In this document: positions 28,741-44,152 of the stretch, piece after piece | How the letters are laid out: every line of letters begins with the position of its first letter | How positions within the stretch are numbered: position 1 is the first letter of the stretch | Assembly: GCF_037975245.1 (NCBI RefSeq) | Contig: NC_092571.1 | Span: 5,726,001 to 5,790,000 of the forward strand | Origin: Apostichopus japonicus | Taxonomy: Eukaryota; Echinodermata; Holothuroidea; Aspidochirotida; Stichopodidae | DNA length: 64,000 nucleotides | Reading direction: 5' to 3' | The notes under the pieces: model-generated | Database searches by the model: none | Told to the model about the DNA's origin: nothing | What the model saw: the letters and a program-made list of their open reading frames with translations, nothing else | Position numbers and translations under genes: made by a program

Positions 28741-29700
28741 CGCACAATCGATTGATCGGTACCGAACATTCGATTGATGGGTACCGAATATTCTATTGAT
28801 CGGTACCGCACATTCGATTGATCGGTACCGCACATTCGATTGATCGGTACCGAACATTCGATTGATCGGTACCGAACATTCGATTGATCAATACCGCACA
28901 TTCGATTGATCGGTAACGAATATTCGAATGATCGGTACCGCACATTCGATTGATCGGTACCGCACATTCGATTCATCGGTACCGCACATTCGATTCATCG
29001 GTACGGTACCGAACATTCGATTATCGGTACCGCACATTCGATTGATCGGTACCGCACATTCGATTGATCGGTACCGCAAATTCGATTGATCGGTACCGCA
29101 CATTCGATTGATCGGTACCGCACATTCGATTGATCGGTACCGCACATTCGATTGATCGGTACCTCACATTCGATTGATCAATACCTCACATTCGATTGAT
29201 CGGTAACGAATATTCGAATGATCGGTACCGCACATTCGATTGATCGGTAACGAACATTCGATTGATCGGTACCGCACATTCGATTGATCAATACCGCATA
29301 TTCGATTGATCGGTACCGAACATTCGATTGATCGGTATCGAACATTCGATTGATCGGTACAGCACATTCGATTGATCGGTATCGAACATTCGATTGATCG
29401 GTACAGCACATTCGATTGTTCGGTACCGCACATTCGATTGATCGGTACGGTATCGAACATTCGATTGTTCGGTATCGCACATTCGATTGATCGGTACCGC
29501 ACATTCGATTCATCGGTACCGCACATTCGATTGATCGGTACCGAACATTCGATTGTTCGTTACCGCACATTCGATTGATCGGTATCGAACATTCGATTGA
29601 TCGGTACCGCACATTCGATTGATCGGTACCTCACATTCGATTGATCGGTACCGCACATTCGATTGATCGGTACCGCACATTCGATTGATCGGTACCGAAC
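28663..29700. repeat. Superrepeat end, copy 1 (partner 42,657-43,690)
   Basis: Bases at 29,341 match those at 43,335, giving a constant offset of 13,994 bp across the segment. A short plus-strand open stretch at 29,372-29,578 is duplicated at 43,366-43,572. The segment leads into the 225-bp unit at 29,709. Confidence 0.82.
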
Positions 29701-29708
29701 ATTCGATT

Positions 29709-29933
29709 GATCGGAACCGCACATTCGATTGATCGGTACGGTACCGAACATTCGATTGATCGGTACCGAACATTCGATTGATCGGTACCGCACAATCGAT
29801 TGATCGGTACCGAACATTCGATTGATCGGTATCGCACATTCGATTGATCGGTACCGAACATTCGATTGATCGGTACCGCACATTCGATTGATCGGTACCG
29901 TAAATTCGATTGATCGGTACCGAACATTCGATT
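29709..29933. repeat. Single copy of the 225-bp higher-order unit
   Basis: GATCGGAACC at 29,709 and GATCAATACC at 29,934 delimit exactly 225 bp. The right half carries CGGTATCGCAC and CGGTACCGTAAATTCG, so it resembles sequence near 9,620-9,710. It may be recombinant with a neighbouring superrepeat start. Confidence 0.8.
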
Positions 29934-32900
29934 GATCAATACCGCACATTCGATTGATCGGTAACGAATATTCGAATGATCGGTACCGCACATTCGATTG
30001 ATCGGTAACGAACATTCGATTGATCGGTACCGCACATTCGATTGATCGCTACCGAACATTCGATTGATCAAAACCGCACATTCGATTGATCGGTACCGCA
30101 CATTCGATTGATCGGTATCGAACATTCGATTGATCGGTACAGCACATTCGATTGATCGGTACCGCACATTCGATTGATCGGTACCGAACATTCGATTGAT
30201 CAATACCGCACATTCGATTGATCGGTAACGAATATTCGATTCATCGGTACCGAACATTCGATTGATCGGTACCGCACATTCGATTGATCGGTACCGCACA
30301 TTCGATTGATCGGTACCGCATATTCCATTGATCGGTATCGAACATTCGACTGCTCCGTACCGCACATTCGATTGATCGGTACCGCACATATGATTGATCG
30401 GTACCGAACATTTGATTGATCGGTACCGCACATTCGATTGATCGGTACCGCACATTCGATTAATCGGTACCGCACATTCGATTGATCGGTACCGAACATT
30501 CGATTGATCGGTAACGCACAATCGATTGATCGGTACCGAACATTCGATTGATCGGTTCCGAACATTCGATTGATCAATACCGCACATTCGTTTGATCGGT
30601 ACCGCAAATTCGATTGATCGCTACCGAACATTCGATTGGTCAATACATCACATTCGATTGATCGGTACAGCACATTCTATTGATCGGTACCGCACATTCG
30701 ATTGATCGGTACGGTATCGAACATTCGATTGTTCGGTACCGCACATTCGATTGATCGGTACCGCACATTCGATTGATCGGTATCGAACATTCGATTGTTC
30801 GGTACCGCACATTCGATTGATCGGTATCGAACATTCGATTGATCGGTACCGCACATTCGATTGATCGGTACCGCACATTCGATTGATCGGTATCGAACAT
30901 TCGATTGATCGGTACCGCACATTCGATTGATCGGTTCCGCACATTCGATTGATCGGTACCGCACATTCGATTAATCGGTACCGCACATTCGATTGATCGG
31001 TACCGCACATTCGATTGATCGGTATCGAACATTCGATTGTTCGGTACCGCACATTCGATTGATCGGTATCGAACATTCGATTGATCGGTACCGCACATTC
31101 GATTGATCGGTACCGCACATTCGATTGATCGGTATCGAACATTCGATTGATCGGTACCGCACATTCGATTGATCGGTACCGCACATTCGATTGATCGGTA
31201 CCGCACATTCGATTGATCGGTATCGAACATTCGATTGATCGGAACCTCACATTCGATCCATCGGTACGGTACCGAACATTCGATTGATCGGTACCGCACA
31301 TTCGATTGATCGGTACCGCACATTCGATTAATCGGTACCGCACATTCGATTGATCTGTACCGCACATTCGATTGATCGGTACCGAACATTCGATTGATCG
31401 GTACCGAAAATTCGATTGCACAATACCGCACATTCGATTGATCGGTAACGAATATTCGAATGATCGGTACCGCACATTCGATTGATCGGTACCGCACATA
31501 TGATTGATCGGTACCGCACATTCGATTGATTGGTACCGCACATTCGATTGAACGGTACCGCACATTCGATTAATCGGTACCGCACATTCGATTGATCGGT
31601 ACCGAACATTCGATTGATCGGTACCGCACAATCGATTGATCGGTACCGAACATTCTATTGATCTGTACCGCACATTCGATTGATCGGTACCGCACATTCG
31701 ATTGATCGGTACCGCACATTCGATTGATCGGTACCTCACATTCGATTGATCGGTACCGCACATTCGATTGATCGGTATCGAACATTCGTTTGATCGGTAC
31801 CGCACATTTGATTGATCGGTACCGCACATTCGATTGATCGGTACCGCACATTCGATTCATCGGTACCGCACATTCGATTGATCGGAACCGCACATTCGAT
31901 TCATCGGTTCGGTACCGAACATTCGATTATCGGTACCGCACATTCGATTGATCGGTACCGCACATTCGTTTGATCGGTACCGCACATTCGATTGATCGGT
32001 ACCGCACATTCGATTGATCGGTACCGAACATTCGATTGATCGGTACCGAACATTCGATTGATCAATACCGCACATTCGATTGATCGGTAACGAATATTCG
32101 AATGATCGGTACCGCACATTCGATTGATCGGTAACGAACATTCGATTGATCGGTACCGCACATTCGATTGATCAATACCGCACATTCGATTGATCGGAAC
32201 CGCACATTCGATTCATCGGTACGGTACAGAACATTCGATTGATCGGTACCGAACATTCGAATGATCTGTACCGCACAATCGATTGATCGGTACCGAACAT
32301 TCGATTGATGGGTACCGAATATTCTATTGATCGGTACCGCACATTTGATTGATCGATCGGTACCGCACATTCGATTGATCGGTACCGAACATTCGATTGA
32401 TCGGTACCGAACATTCGATTGATCAATACCGCACATTCGATTGATCGGTAACGAATATTCGAATGATCGGTACCGCACATTCGATTGATCGGTACCGCAC
32501 ATTCGATTGATCGGTACCGCACATTCGATTCATCGGTACCGCACATTCGATTGATCGGAACCGCACATTCGATTCATCGGTACGGTACCGAACATTCGAT
32601 TATCGGTACCGCACATTCGATTGATCGGTACCGCACATTCGATTGATCGGTACCGCACATTCGATTGATCGGTACCGCACATTCGATTGATCGGTACCGA
32701 ACATTCGATTGATCGGTACCGAACATTCGATTGATCAATACCGCACATTCGATTGATCGGTAACGAATATTCGAATGATCGGTACCGCACATTTGATTGA
32801 TCGGTAACGAACATTCGATTGATCGGTACCGCACATTCGATTGATCAATACCGAATATTCGATTGATCGGTACAGCACATTCGATTCATCGGTATCGAAC

Positions 32901-33180
32901 ATTCGATTAATCGGTACAGCACATTCGATTGATCGGTACCGCACATTCGATTGATCGGTACCTTATCGAACATTCGATTGTTCGGTATCGCACATTAGTT
33001 GATCGGTACCGCACATTCGATTGATCGGTACCGCACATTCGATTGATCGGTACCGCACATTCGATTGATCGGTACCGCACATTCGATTGATCGGTACCGC
33101 ACATTCGATTGATCGGTACCGAACATTCGATTGTTCGTTACCGCACATTCGATTGATCGGTATCGAACATTCGATTGATC
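29934..33180. repeat. Superrepeat start, copy 2 (partner 11,054 to about 14,300)
   Basis: The offset to the earlier copy is 18,880 bp at 11,281/30,161, and 18,902 bp from about 12,280 on. One monomer therefore separates the copies. Rare variants are shared in the same order: GACTGCTCCG, ATATGATTG, GATTGCACAATACC, GATCCATCGG and GATTGAACGG. Confidence 0.8.
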
Positions 33181-33980
33181 GGTACCTCACATTCGATTGA
33201 TCGGTACCGCACATTCGATTAATCGGTACCGCACATTCGATTGATCAATACCGCACATTCGATTGATCGGTAACGAATATTCGAATGATCGGTACCGCAC
33301 ATTCGATTGATCGGTACCGCACATTCGATTCATCGGTACGGTACCGAACATTCGATTATCGGTACCGCACATTCGATTGATCGGTACCGCACATTCGATT
33401 GATCGGTACCGCACATTCGATTGATCGGTACCGCACATTCGATTGATCGGTACCGAACATTCGTTTGATCGGTACGGAACATTCGATTGATCAATACCTC
33501 ACATTCGATTGATCGGTAACGAATATTCGAATGATCGGTACCGCACATTCGATTGATCGGTATCGAACATTCGATTGATCGGTACCTCACATTCGATTGA
33601 TCGGTACCGCACATTCGATTAATCGGTACCGCACATTCGATTGATCAATACCGCACATTCGATTGATCGGTAACGAATATTCGAATGATCGGTACCGCAC
33701 ATTCGATTGATCGGTACCGCACATTCGATTCATCGGTACGGTACCGAACATTCGATTATCGGTACCGCACATTCGATTGATCGGTACCGCACATTCGATT
33801 GATCGGTACCGCACATTCGATTGATCGGTACCGCACATTCGATTGATCGGTACCGAACATTCGTTTGATCGGTACGGAACATTCGATTGATCAATACCTC
33901 ACATTCGATTGATCGGTAACGAATATTCGAATGATCGGTACCGCACATTCGATTGATCGGTAACGAACATTCGATTGATC
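33181..33980. repeat. Tandem duplication with a 400-bp unit
   Basis: GGTACCTCAC at 33,181 recurs at 33,581 and the following bases agree, including one type I cassette per copy. The length 400 equals 18 monomers plus 4. The superrepeat near 18,350-18,700 lacks this doubling. This is one of the simplest recent duplications in the window. Confidence 0.85.
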
Positions 33981-36200
33981 GGTACCGCACATTCGATTGA
34001 TCAATACCGCTCATTCGATTGATCGGAACCGCACATTCGATTCATCGGTACGGTACAGAACATTCGATTGATCGGTACCGAACATTCGATTGATCTGTAC
34101 CGCACAATCGATTGATCGGTACCGAACATTCGATTGATGGGTACCGAATATTCTATTGATCGGTACCGCACATTTGATTGATCAATACCGAATATTCGAT
34201 TGATCGGTACAGCACATTCGATTCATCGGTATCGAACATTCGATTAATCGGTACAGCACATTCGATTGATCGGTACCGCACATTCGATTGATCGGTACGG
34301 TATCGAACATTCGATTGTTCGGTATCGCACATTAGTTGATCGGTACCGCACATTCGATTGATCGGTACCGCACATTCGATTGATCGGTACCGCACATTCG
34401 ATTGATCGGTACCGCACATTCGATTGATCGGTACCGCACATTCGATTGATCGGTACCGAACATTCGATTGTTCGTTACCGCACATTCGATTGATCGGTAT
34501 CGAACATTCGATTGATCGGTACCTCACATTCGATTGATCGGTACCGCACATTCGATTAATCGGTACCGCACATTCGATTGATCAATACCGCACATTCGAT
34601 TGATCGGTAACGAATATTCGAATGATCGGTACCGCACATTCGATTGATCGGTACCGCACATTCGATTCATCGGTACGGTACCGAACATTCGATTATCGGT
34701 ACCGCACATTCGATTGATCGGTACCGCACATTCGATTGATCGGTACCGAACATTCGTTTGATCGGTACGGAACATTCGATTGATCAATACCTCACATTCG
34801 ATTGATCGGTAACGAATATTCGAATGATCGGTACCGCACATTCGATTGATCGGTAACGAACATTCGATTGATCGGTACCGCACATTCGATTGATCAATAC
34901 CGCACATTCGATTGATCGGAACCGCACATTCGATTGATCGGTACGGTACAGAACATTCGATTGATCGGTACCGAACATTCGATTGATCTGTACCGCACAA
35001 TCGATTGATCGGTACCGAACATTCGATTGATGGGTACCGAATATTCTATTGATCGGTACGGCACATTTGATTGATCGATCGGTACCGCACATTCGATTGA
35101 TCGGTACCGAACATTCGATTGATCGGTACCGAACATTCGATTGATCAATACCGCACATTCGATTGATCGGTAACGAATATTCGAATGATCGGTACCGCAC
35201 ATTCGATTGATCGGTACCGCACATTCGATTGATCGGTACCGCACATTCGATTCATCGGTACCGCACATTCGATTGATTGGAACCGCACATTCGATTCATC
35301 GGTACGGTACCGAACATTCGATTATCGGTACCGCACATTCGATTGATCGGTACCGCACATTCGATTGATCGGTACCGCACATTCGATTGATCGGTACCGC
35401 ACATTCGATTGATCGGTACCGAACATTCGATTGATCGGTACCGAACATTCGATTGATCAATACCGCACATTCGATTGATCGGTAACGAATATTCGAATGA
35501 TCGGTACCGCACATTCGATTGATCGGTAACGAACATTCGATTGATCGGTACCGCACATTCGATTGACCAATACCGAATATTCGATTGATCGGTACCGCAC
35601 ATTCGATTCATCGGTATCGAACATTCGATTAATCGGTACAGCACATTCGATTGATCGGTACCGCACATTCGATTGATCGGTACGGTATCGAACATTCGAT
35701 TGTTCGGTATCGCACATTAGTTGATCGGTACCGCACATTCGATTGATCGGTACCGCACATTCGATTGATCGGTACCGCACATTCGATTGATCGGTACCGC
35801 ACATTCGATTGATCGGTACCGCACATTCGATTGATCGGTACCGAACATTCGATTGTTCGTTACCGCACATTCGATTGATCGGTATCGAACATTCGATTGA
35901 TCGGTACCTCACATTCGATTGATCGGTACCGCACATTCGATTAATCGGTACCGCACATTCGATTGATCAATACCGCACATTCGATTGATCGGTAACGAAT
36001 ATTCGAATGATCGGTACCGCACATTCGATTGATCGGTACCGCACATTCGATTCATCGGTACGGTACCGAACATTCGATTATCGGTACCGCACATTCGATT
36101 GATCGGTACCGCACATTCGATTGATCGGTACCGCACATTCGATTGATCGGTACCGCACATTCGATTGATCGGTACCGAACATTCGTTTGATCGGTACGGA
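33981..36200. repeat. Superrepeat interior, copy 2
   Basis: The region holds two GGTACGGTACAGAAC blocks (near 34,040 and 34,940), GATC duplications and type I and II cassettes. From 35,296 it matches 17,738 onward at an offset of 17,558 bp. Between 34,000 and 34,900 the order of blocks differs from the earlier copy, probably through local duplication and deletion. Nothing other than satellite is present. Confidence 0.75.
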
Positions 36201-36202
36201 AC

Positions 36203-39200
36203 ATTCGATTGATCAATACCTCACATTCGATTGATCGGTAACGAATATTCGAATGATCGGTACCGCACATTCGATTGATCGGTAACGAACATTCGATTGA
36301 TCGTTACCGCACATTCGATTGATCAATACCGCATATTCGATTGATCGGTACCGCACATTCGATTGATCGGTATCGAACATTCGATTGATCGGTACAGCAC
36401 ATTCGATTGATCGGTACCGCACATTCGATTGATCGGTACGGTATCGAACATTCGACTGTTCGGTATCGCACATTAGTTGATCGGTACCGCACATTCGATT
36501 GATCGGTACCGCACATTCGATTGATCGGTACCGCACATTCGATTGATCGGTACCGCACATTCGATTCATCAGTACCGCACATTCGATTGATCGGTACCTC
36601 ACATTCGATTGTTCGTTACCGCACATTCGATTGATCGGTATCGAACATTCGATTGATCGGTACCGCACATTCGATTGATCGGTACCTCACATTCGATTGA
36701 TCGGTACCGCACATTCGATTAATCGGTACCGCACATTCGATTGATCGGTACCGAACATTCGATTGATCGGAACCGCACATTCGATTCATCGGTACGGTAC
36801 CGAACATTCGATTGATCGGTACCGAACATTCGATTGATCGGTACCGCACCAACGATTAATCGGTACCGCACATTCGATTGATCGGTACCGAACATTCGAT
36901 TGATCAGAACCGCACATTCGATTCATCGGTACCGCACAATCGATTGATCGGTACCGAACATTCGATTGATGGGTACCGAATATTCTATTGATCGGTACCG
37001 CACATTCGATTGATCGGTACCGCACATTCGATTGATCGGTACCGAACATTCGATTGATCGGTACCGAACATTCGATTGATCAATACCGCACATTCGATTG
37101 ATCGGTAACGAATATTCGAATGATCGGTACCGCACATTCGATTGATCGGTACCGCACATTCGATTCATCGGTACCGCACACTCGATTCATCGGTACGGTA
37201 CCGAACATTCGATTATCGGTACCGCACATTCGATTGATCGGTACCGCACATTCGATTGATCGGTACCGCACATTCGATTGATCGGTACCGCACATTCGAT
37301 TGATCGGTACCGCACATTCGATTGATCGGTACCGAACATTCGATTGATCAATACCTCGCATTCGATTGATCGGTAACGAATATTCGAATGATCGGTACCG
37401 CACATTCGATTGATCGGTAACGAACATTCGATTGATCGGTACCGCACATTCGATTGATCAATACCGCATATTCGATTGATCGGTACCGCACATTCGATTG
37501 ATCGGTATCGAACATTCGATTGATCGGTACAGCACATTCGATTGTTCGGTACCGCACATTCGATTGATCGGTACGGTATCGAACATTCGATTGTTCGGTA
37601 TCGCACATTAGTTGATCGGTACCGCACATTCGATTGATCGGTACCGCACATTCGATTGATCGGTACCGCACATTCGATTCATCGGTACCGCACATTCGAT
37701 TGATCGGTATCGAACATTCGATTGTTCGTTACCGCACATTCGATTGTTCGGTATCGAACATTCGATTGATCGGTACCGCACATTCGATTGATCGGTACCT
37801 CACATTCGATTGATCGGTACCGCACATTCGATTAATCGGTACCGCACATTCGATTGATCGGTACCGAACATTCGATTGATCGGAACCGCACATTCGATTC
37901 ATCGGTACGGTACCGAACATTCGATTGATCGGTACCGAACATTCTATTGATCGGTACCGCACATTCGATTGATCGGTACCGCACATTCGATTGATCGGTA
38001 CCGAACATTCGATTGATCGGTACCGAACATTCGATTGATCAATACCACACATTCGATTGATCGGTACCGCACATTCGATTCATCGGTACCGCACATTCGA
38101 TTGATCGGAACCGCACATTCGATTCATCGTTACGGTACCGAACATTCGATTATCGGTACCGCACATTCGATTGATCGGTACCGCACATTCGATTGATCGG
38201 TACCGAACATTCGATTGATCGGTACCGAACATTTGATTGATCGGTACCGAACATTCGATTAATCGGTACCGAACATTCGATTGATAAGTACCGAACATTC
38301 GATTTATCGGTACCGAACTATCACTTGATCGGTAGAGAACATTCGATTGATCGGTACCGCACATTCGATTGATCGGTACCGTACATTCGATTGATCGGTA
38401 CCGAACATTCGATTGATCAATACCGCACATTCGATTGATCGGTAACGAATATTCGAATGATCGGTACCGCACATTCGATTCATAGGTACCGCACATTCGA
38501 TTGATCGGTACCGCACATTCGATTCATCGGTACCGCACATTCGATTGATCGGAACCGCACATTCGATTCATCGGTACGGTACCGAACATTCGATTATCGG
38601 TACCGCACATTCGATTGATCGGTACCGCACATTCGATTGATCGGTACCGCACATTCGATTGATCGGTACCGCACATTCGATTGATCGGTACCGAACATTC
38701 GATTGATCGGTACCGAACATTCGATTGATCAATACCGCACATTCGATTGATCGGTAACGAATATTCGAATGATCGGTACCGCACATTCGATTGATCGGTA
38801 ACGAACATTCGATTGATCGGTACCGCACATTCGATTGATCAATACCGAATATTCGATTGATCGGTACCGCACATTCGATTCATCGGTATCGAACATTCGA
38901 TTAATCGGTACAGCACATTCGATTGATCGGTACCGCACATTCGATTGATCGGTACGGTATCGAACATTCGATTGTTCGGTATCGCACATTAGTTGATCGG
39001 TACCGCACATTCGATTGATCGGTACCGCACATTCGATTGATCGGTACCGCACATTCGATTGATCGGTACCGCACATTCGATTGATCGGTACCGCACATTC
39101 GATTGATCGGTACCGAACATTCGATTGTTCGTTACCGCACATTCGATTGATCGGTATCGAACATTCGATTGATCGGTACCTCACATTCGATTGATCGGTA

Positions 39201-42200
39201 CCGCACATTCGATTAATCGGTACCGCACATTCGATTGATCAATACCGCACATTCGAATGATCGGTAACGAATATTCGAATGATCGGTACCGCACATTCGA
39301 TTGATCGGTACCGCACATTCGATTGATCGGTACCGCACATTCGATTCATCGGTACGGTACCGAACATTCGATTATCGGTACCGCACATTCGATTGATCGG
39401 TACCGCACATTCGATTGATCGGTACCGCACATTCGATTGATCGGTACCGCACATTCGATTGATCGGTACCGAACATTCGTTTGATCGGTACGGAACATTC
39501 GATTGATCAATACCTCACATTCGATTGATCGGTAACGAATATTCGAATGATCGGTACTGCACATTCGATTGATCGGTAACGAACATTCGATTGATCGGTA
39601 CCGCACATTCGATTGATCAATACCGCATATTCGATTGATCGGTACCGCACAATCGATTGATCGGTATCGAACATTCGATTGATCGGTACAGCACATTCGA
39701 TTGATCGGTACCGCACATTCGATTGATCGGTACGGTATCGAACATTCGATTGTTCGGTATCGCACATTAGTTGATCGGTACCGCACATTCGATTGATCGG
39801 TACCGCACATTCGATTGATCGGTACCGCACATTCGATTGATCGGTACCGTACATTCGATTCATCAGTACCGCACATTCGATTGATCGGTACCGAACATTC
39901 GATTGTTCGTTACCGCACATTCGATTGATCGGTATCGAACATTCGATTGATCGGTACCGCACATTCGATTGATCGGTACCTCACATTCGATTGATCGGTA
40001 CCGCACATTCGATTAATCGGTACCGCACATTCGATTGATCGGTACCGAACATTCGATTGATCGGAACCGCACATTCGATTCATCGGTACGGTACCGAACA
40101 TTCGATTGATCGGTACCGAACGTTCGATTGATCGGTACCGCACCAACGATTAATCGGTACCGCACATTCGATTGATCGGTACCGAACATTCGATGATCGG
40201 TACCGAACATTCGATTGATCAATACCGCACATTCGATTGATCGGTAACGAATATTCGAATGATCGGTACCGCACATTCGATTGATCGGTAACGAACATTC
40301 GATTGATCGGTACCGCACATTCGATTGATCAATACCGAATATTCGATTGATCGGTACCGCACATTCGATTCATCGGTATCGAACATTCGATTAATCGGTA
40401 CAGCACATTCGATTGATCGGTACCGCACATTCGATTGATCAATACATCACATTCGATTGATCGGTACAGCACAATCGATTGATCGGTACCGCACATTCGA
40501 TTGATCGGTACGGTATCGAACATTCGATTGTTCGGTACCGCACATTCGATTGATCGGTATCGAACATTCGATTGTTCGGTACCGCACATTCGATTGATCG
40601 GTATCGAACATTCGATTGATCGGTACGGCACATTCGATTGATCGGTACCGCACATTCGATTGATCGGTATCGAACATTCGATTGATCGGTACCGCACATT
40701 CGATTGATCGGTACCGCACATTCGATTGATCGGTACCGCACATTCGATTAATCGGTACCGCACATTCGATTGATCGGTATCGAACATTCGATTCATCGGA
40801 ACCTCACATTCGATTCATCGGTACGGTACCGAACATTCGATTGATCGGTACCGCACATTCGATTGATCGGTACCGCACATTCGATTGATCGGTACCGAAC
40901 ATTCGATTAATCAATACCGAACATTCGATTGATCAATACCGCACATTCGATTGATCGGTACCGCACATTCGATTGATCGGTACCGAACATTCGATTGATC
41001 GGTACCGCACATTCGTTTGATGTGTACCGCATATATGATTGATCGGTACCGCACATTCGATTGATTGGTAAGGTACCGAACATTCGATTGTTCGGTACCG
41101 AACATTCGATTGATCGGTACCGCACATTCGATTGATCGGGACCGAACATTCAATTGATCGGTACCGAACATTCGATTGATCAATACCGAACATTCGATTG
41201 ATAGATATCGCACATTCGATTGATCGGTACTGCACATTCGATTGATCGGTACCGAACATTCGATTGATCGGTACCGAACATTCGATTGTTCGGTATCGCA
41301 CATTAGTTGATCGGTACCGCACATTCGATTGATCGGTACCGCACATTCGATTGATCGGTACCGCACATTCGATTGATCGGTACCGAACATTCGATTGTTC
41401 GGTACCGCACATTCGATTGATCGGTATCGAACATTCGATTGTTCGGTATCGCACATTAGTTGATCGGTACCGCACATTCGATTGATCGGTACCGCACATT
41501 CGATTGATCGGTACCGCACATTCGATTGATCGGTACCGCACATTCGATTGATCGGTACCGTACATTCGATTGATCGGTACCGCACATTCGATTGATTGGT
41601 ACCGCACATTCGATTGTTCGGTACCGCACATTCGATTGACCGGTATCGAACATTTGATTGATCGGTTCCGAACATTCGATTGATCAATACCGCCCACTCG
41701 TTTGATCGGTACCGCACATTCGATTGATCGGTACCTCACATTCGATTGATCGGTACCTCACATTCGATTGATCGGTACCGCACATTCGATTGATCGGTAA
41801 CGAACATTCGATTGATCAGTACCGCACATTCGATTGATCGGTACCGCACATTCGATTGATCGGTACCGCACATTCGATTGATCGGTACCGAACATTCGAT
41901 TGATCGGTACCGAACATTCTATTGATCAATACCGCACATTCGATTGATCGGTAACGAACATTCGATTGATCGATACCGCACATTCGATTGATCGGTAACG
42001 AACATTCGATTGATCGGTACCTCACATTCGATTGATCAATACCGAACATTCGATTGATCAATACCGCACATTCGATTGATCGGTACCGCACATTCGATTG
42101 ATCGGTACCGAACATTCGATTGATCGGTACCGCACATTCGTTTGATGTGTACCGCATATATGATTGATCGGTACCGCACATTCGATTCATTGGTAAGGTA

Positions 42201-42656
42201 CCGAACATTCGATTGTTCGGTACCGCACATTCGATTGATCGGCATCGAACATTCGATTGATCGGTACCGCACATTCGATTGATCGGTAACGAACATTCGA
42301 TTGATCGGTACCGCACATTCGATTGATCGCTACCGAACATTCGATTGATCAATACCGCACATTCGATTGATCGGTACCGCACATTCGATTGATCGGTACC
42401 GAACATTCGATTGATCGGTACAGCACATTCGATTGATCGGTACCGCACATTAGATTAATCGGAACCGCACATTAGATTGATCGGTACCGCACATTCGATT
42501 GTTCGGTACCGCACATTCGATTGATCGGTATCGAACATTCGATTGATCGGTACCGCACATTCGATTGATCGGTACCTCACATTCGATTGATCGGTACCGC
42601 ACATTCGATTAATCGGTACAGCACATTCGATTGATCGGTACCGAACATTCGATTGA
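36203..42656. repeat. Superrepeat core, copy 2
   Basis: This is the partner of 18,601-28,660, with the 1,693- and 1,756-bp tandem duplications present only once. Offsets to copy 1 run 17,602, 17,580, 17,536, 15,843, 15,711, 15,684 and then 13,994 bp. Because of these missing duplications this superrepeat spans about 14-15 kb instead of about 20 kb. Confidence 0.8.
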
Positions 42657-43702
42657 TCAGAACCGCACATTCGATTCATCGGTACGGTACCGAACATTCG
42701 ATTGATCGGTACCGAACATTCTATTCATCGGTACCGCACAATCGATTGATCGGTACCGAACATTCGATTGATGGGTACCGAATATTCTATTGATCGGTAC
42801 CGCACATTCGATTGATCGGTACCGCACATTCGATTGATCGGTACCGAACATTCGATTGATCGGTACCGAACATTCGATTGATCAATACCGCACATTCGAT
42901 TGATCGGTAACGAATATTCGAATGATCGGTACCGCACATTCGATTGATCGGTACCGCACATTCGATTCATCGGTACCGCACATTCGATTCATCGGTACGG
43001 TACCGAACATTCGATTATCGGTACCGCACATTCGATTGATCGGTACCGCACATTCGATTGATCGGTACCGCACATTCGATTGATCGGTACCGCACATTCG
43101 ATTGATCGGTACCGCACATTCGATTGATCGGTACCGCACATTCGATTGATCGGTACCTCACATTCGATTGATCAATACCTCACATTCGATTGATCGGTAA
43201 CGAATATTCGAATGATCGGTACCGCACATTCGATTGATCGGTAACGAACATTCGATTGATCGGTACCGCACATTCGATTGATCAATACCGCATATTCGAT
43301 TGATCGGTACCGAACATTCGATTGATCGGTATCGAACATTCGATTGATCGGTACAGCACATTCGATTGATCGGTATCGAACATTCGATTGATCGGTACAG
43401 CACATTCGATTGTTCGGTACCGCACATTCGATTGATCGGTACGGTATCGAACATTCGATTGTTCGGTATCGCACATTCGATTGATCGGTACCGCACATTC
43501 GATTCATCGGTACCGCACATTCGATTGATCGGTACCGAACATTCGATTGTTCGTTACCGCACATTCGATTGATCGGTATCGAACATTCGATTGATCGGTA
43601 CCGCACATTCGATTGATCGGTACCTCACATTCGATTGATCGGTACCGCACATTCGATTGATCGGTACCGCACATTCGATTGATCGGTACCGAACATTTGA
43701 TT

Positions 43703-44152
43703 GATCGGAACCGCACATTCGATTGATCGGTACGGTACCGAACATTCGATTGATCGGTACCGAACATTCGATTGATCGGTACCGCACAATCGATTGATCG
43801 GTACCGAACATTCGATTGATGGGTACCGAACATTCTATTGATCGGTACCGCACATTCGATTGATCGGTACCGCACATTCGATTGATCGGTACCGAACATT
43901 CGATTGATCGGTACCGAACATTCGATTGATCGGAACCGCACATTCGATTCATCGGTACGGTACCGAACATTCGATTGATCGGTACCGAACATTCGATTGA
44001 TCGGTACCGCACAATCGATTGATCGGTACCGAACATTCGATTGATGGGTACCGAACATTCTATTGATCGGTACCGCACATTCGATTGATCGGTACCGCAC
44101 ATTCGATTGATCGGTACCGAACATTCGATTGATCGGTACCGAACATTCGATT
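43703..44152. repeat. Two tandem copies of the 225-bp unit
   Basis: GATCGGAACC starts at 43,703 and 43,928, and GATCAATACC follows at 44,153. The offset from the single-copy site at 29,709 is 13,994 bp, the same as in the flanking sequence. The sites are therefore positional equivalents that differ in copy number. Confidence 0.88.

Noticed and set aside
29372-29578. Plus-strand open frames of 68 codons at 29,372-29,578 and 43,366-43,572
   Set aside because: They are pure satellite in which a few variants and register shifts remove the usual TGA. The second is just the superrepeat copy of the first.
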